The position numbers and the translations under genes are program-made. From positions 1 through 5,742 of the forward strand of contig CAMGCN010000080.1 of assembly GCA_946040935.1 (NCBI GenBank): a DNA stretch of 5,742 bases, read 5' to 3'. Source of the stretch: an uncultured Clostridia bacterium. GTDB lineage: Bacteria > Bacillota > Clostridia > Oscillospirales > CAG-272. Every line of letters begins with the position of its first letter. Within the stretch, counting starts at the first letter, position 1. This document shows positions 5,547 through 5,742 of this stretch, piece after piece. Below the pieces are notes generated by a model. The model worked only from the letters and a program-made list of their open reading frames with translations, was not told the origin of the DNA and searched no databases.

Positions 5547-5589
5547 AGTAAAAAGTAAGCCCCAAAGACTTATGCCTTTGGGGCTTTGG
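5510..5589. repeat. Perfect 17-bp inverted repeat that includes the tRNA-Trp CCA end, with a third internal arm
   Basis: CCAAAGCCCCAAAGGCA (5510-5526) and TGCCTTTGGGGCTTTGG (5573-5589) are perfect reverse complements, 46 nt apart. A third arm, AAGCCCCAAAG (5557-5567), is a direct copy of the core of the first. In minus-strand RNA the arm beginning with the tRNA-Trp CCA can pair either with the near arm (11 bp, the terminator) or with the far arm (17 bp). The far pairing has no T-run after it. Confidence 0.75.
5550..5586 (-). terminator. Intrinsic terminator of the tRNA transcript
   Basis: On the minus strand, AAGCCCCAAAG (5586-5576) and CTTTGGGGCTT (5567-5557) form a perfect 11-bp stem with an 8-nt loop, followed after two bases by TTTTT (5554-5550). 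The stem starts at the base right after the encoded CCA of tRNA-Trp, so little or no trailer lies between the mature 3' end and the hairpin. Confidence 0.8.
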
Positions 5590-5662
5590 CAGGGGCACAA
5601 AGACTCGAACTCTGGACACGCGGTTTTGGAGACCGCTGCTCTACCAACTGAGCTATACCCCT
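5587..5662 (-). tRNA. tRNA-Trp (anticodon CCA)
   Basis: A complete 76-nt cloverleaf includes the encoded 3' CCA. The acceptor stem AGGGGTA pairs with TGCCCCT (one G-U), the D-stem is GCTC/GAGC, the anticodon stem GCGGT/ACCGC encloses loop CTCCAAA with anticodon CCA, the variable loop is GTGTC, and the T-arm is CAGAG-TTCGAGT-CTTTG. The discriminator base is G, as expected for bacterial tRNA-Trp. It is the last gene of a minus-strand tRNA transcript and lies 15 nt after the CAU tRNA. Confidence 0.96.
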
Positions 5663-5677
5663 GTGTAAAGTGCTATT

Positions 5678-5742
5678 TGGTGGGCCTTCAGGGACTCGAA
5701 CCCCGGACCGACCGGTTATGAGCCGGTTGCTCTAACCAACTG
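5678..5742 (-). tRNA. tRNA with CAU anticodon (elongator Met or Ile2), 5' end cut by window
   Basis: The 3' 65 nt of a tRNA are present, with an encoded CCA (5680-5678), discriminator A, acceptor strand AAGGCCC, T-arm CGGGG-TTCGAGT-CCCTG, variable loop CGGTC, anticodon stem ACCGG/CCGGT with loop CTCATAA, and D-loop AGTTGGTTA. About 12 nt of the 5' end lie outside. The anticodon stem lacks the three G-C pairs of the initiator, so this is not tRNA-fMet. CAU could be elongator Met or the lysidine-modified Ile2 species; the fragment does not separate them, though Met is the usual call. Confidence 0.9.

Noticed and set aside
5510..5589. CRISPR array
   Set aside because: There are only three unevenly spaced arms in mixed orientation, no regular spacers and no cas genes.
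5533..5721. 62-codon plus-strand open frame containing LVGLQGLEPRTDRL
   Set aside because: It runs antisense through tRNA-Trp and most of the CAU tRNA. Such peptides are a known false product of translating tRNA genes, and no ribosome binding site precedes it.

Overview
The window looks like chromosomal DNA from a low-to-mid GC Gram-positive bacterium, most likely a Clostridia-type member of the Bacillota. The signs are AAGGAG/GGAGG ribosome binding sites at 5-9 nt spacing, a near-consensus sigma-A promoter, tRNA genes with an encoded CCA end, and protein families common in gut Clostridia. No finer placement can be supported from the sequence alone.

Layout. Positions 1-322 (minus strand) hold the N-terminal half of a HAD-superfamily phosphatase of the phosphoglycolate-phosphatase type, cut by the window edge. 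Positions 323-631 are a divergent intergenic region. It holds a weak candidate promoter for the HAD gene, several small dyads and direct repeats, and a strong promoter (TTTACA-17-TATAAT, 520-548) reading rightward. Positions 632-5298 are a tight five-gene rightward operon with junctions of -1, +12, -1 and +16 nt. It encodes two complete ABC-2 type exporters in tandem and then a small membrane protein. Exporter 1 is a DrrA-like ATPase plus a six-helix permease. Exporter 2 is an EcsA-like ATPase plus a large permease of about twelve helices that looks internally duplicated. The small protein has the hallmarks of the 'putative ABC-transporter type IV / CmpB' family (PF06541).

Positions 5299-5549 are non-coding, with only weak hairpins. 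At the right end two tRNA genes lie on the minus strand: tRNA-Trp(CCA), and a CAU-anticodon tRNA (elongator Met or Ile2) cut by the window end. They would be transcribed CAU-tRNA first, then Trp, then a strong intrinsic terminator that abuts the tRNA-Trp CCA end.

How the genes work together. ATPase and permease pairs are adjacent and translationally coupled, so two separate exporters (lipid, peptide or drug efflux; substrate unknown) are the simplest reading. Shared transcription with the CmpB-like protein suggests a common envelope or export role. No transporter regulator, sensor kinase or precursor peptide is visible. Most of the window is ordinary. The least explained parts are the three-armed repeat cluster downstream of tRNA-Trp, the dyad over the operon's start site, and a short out-of-frame block in the HAD gene.
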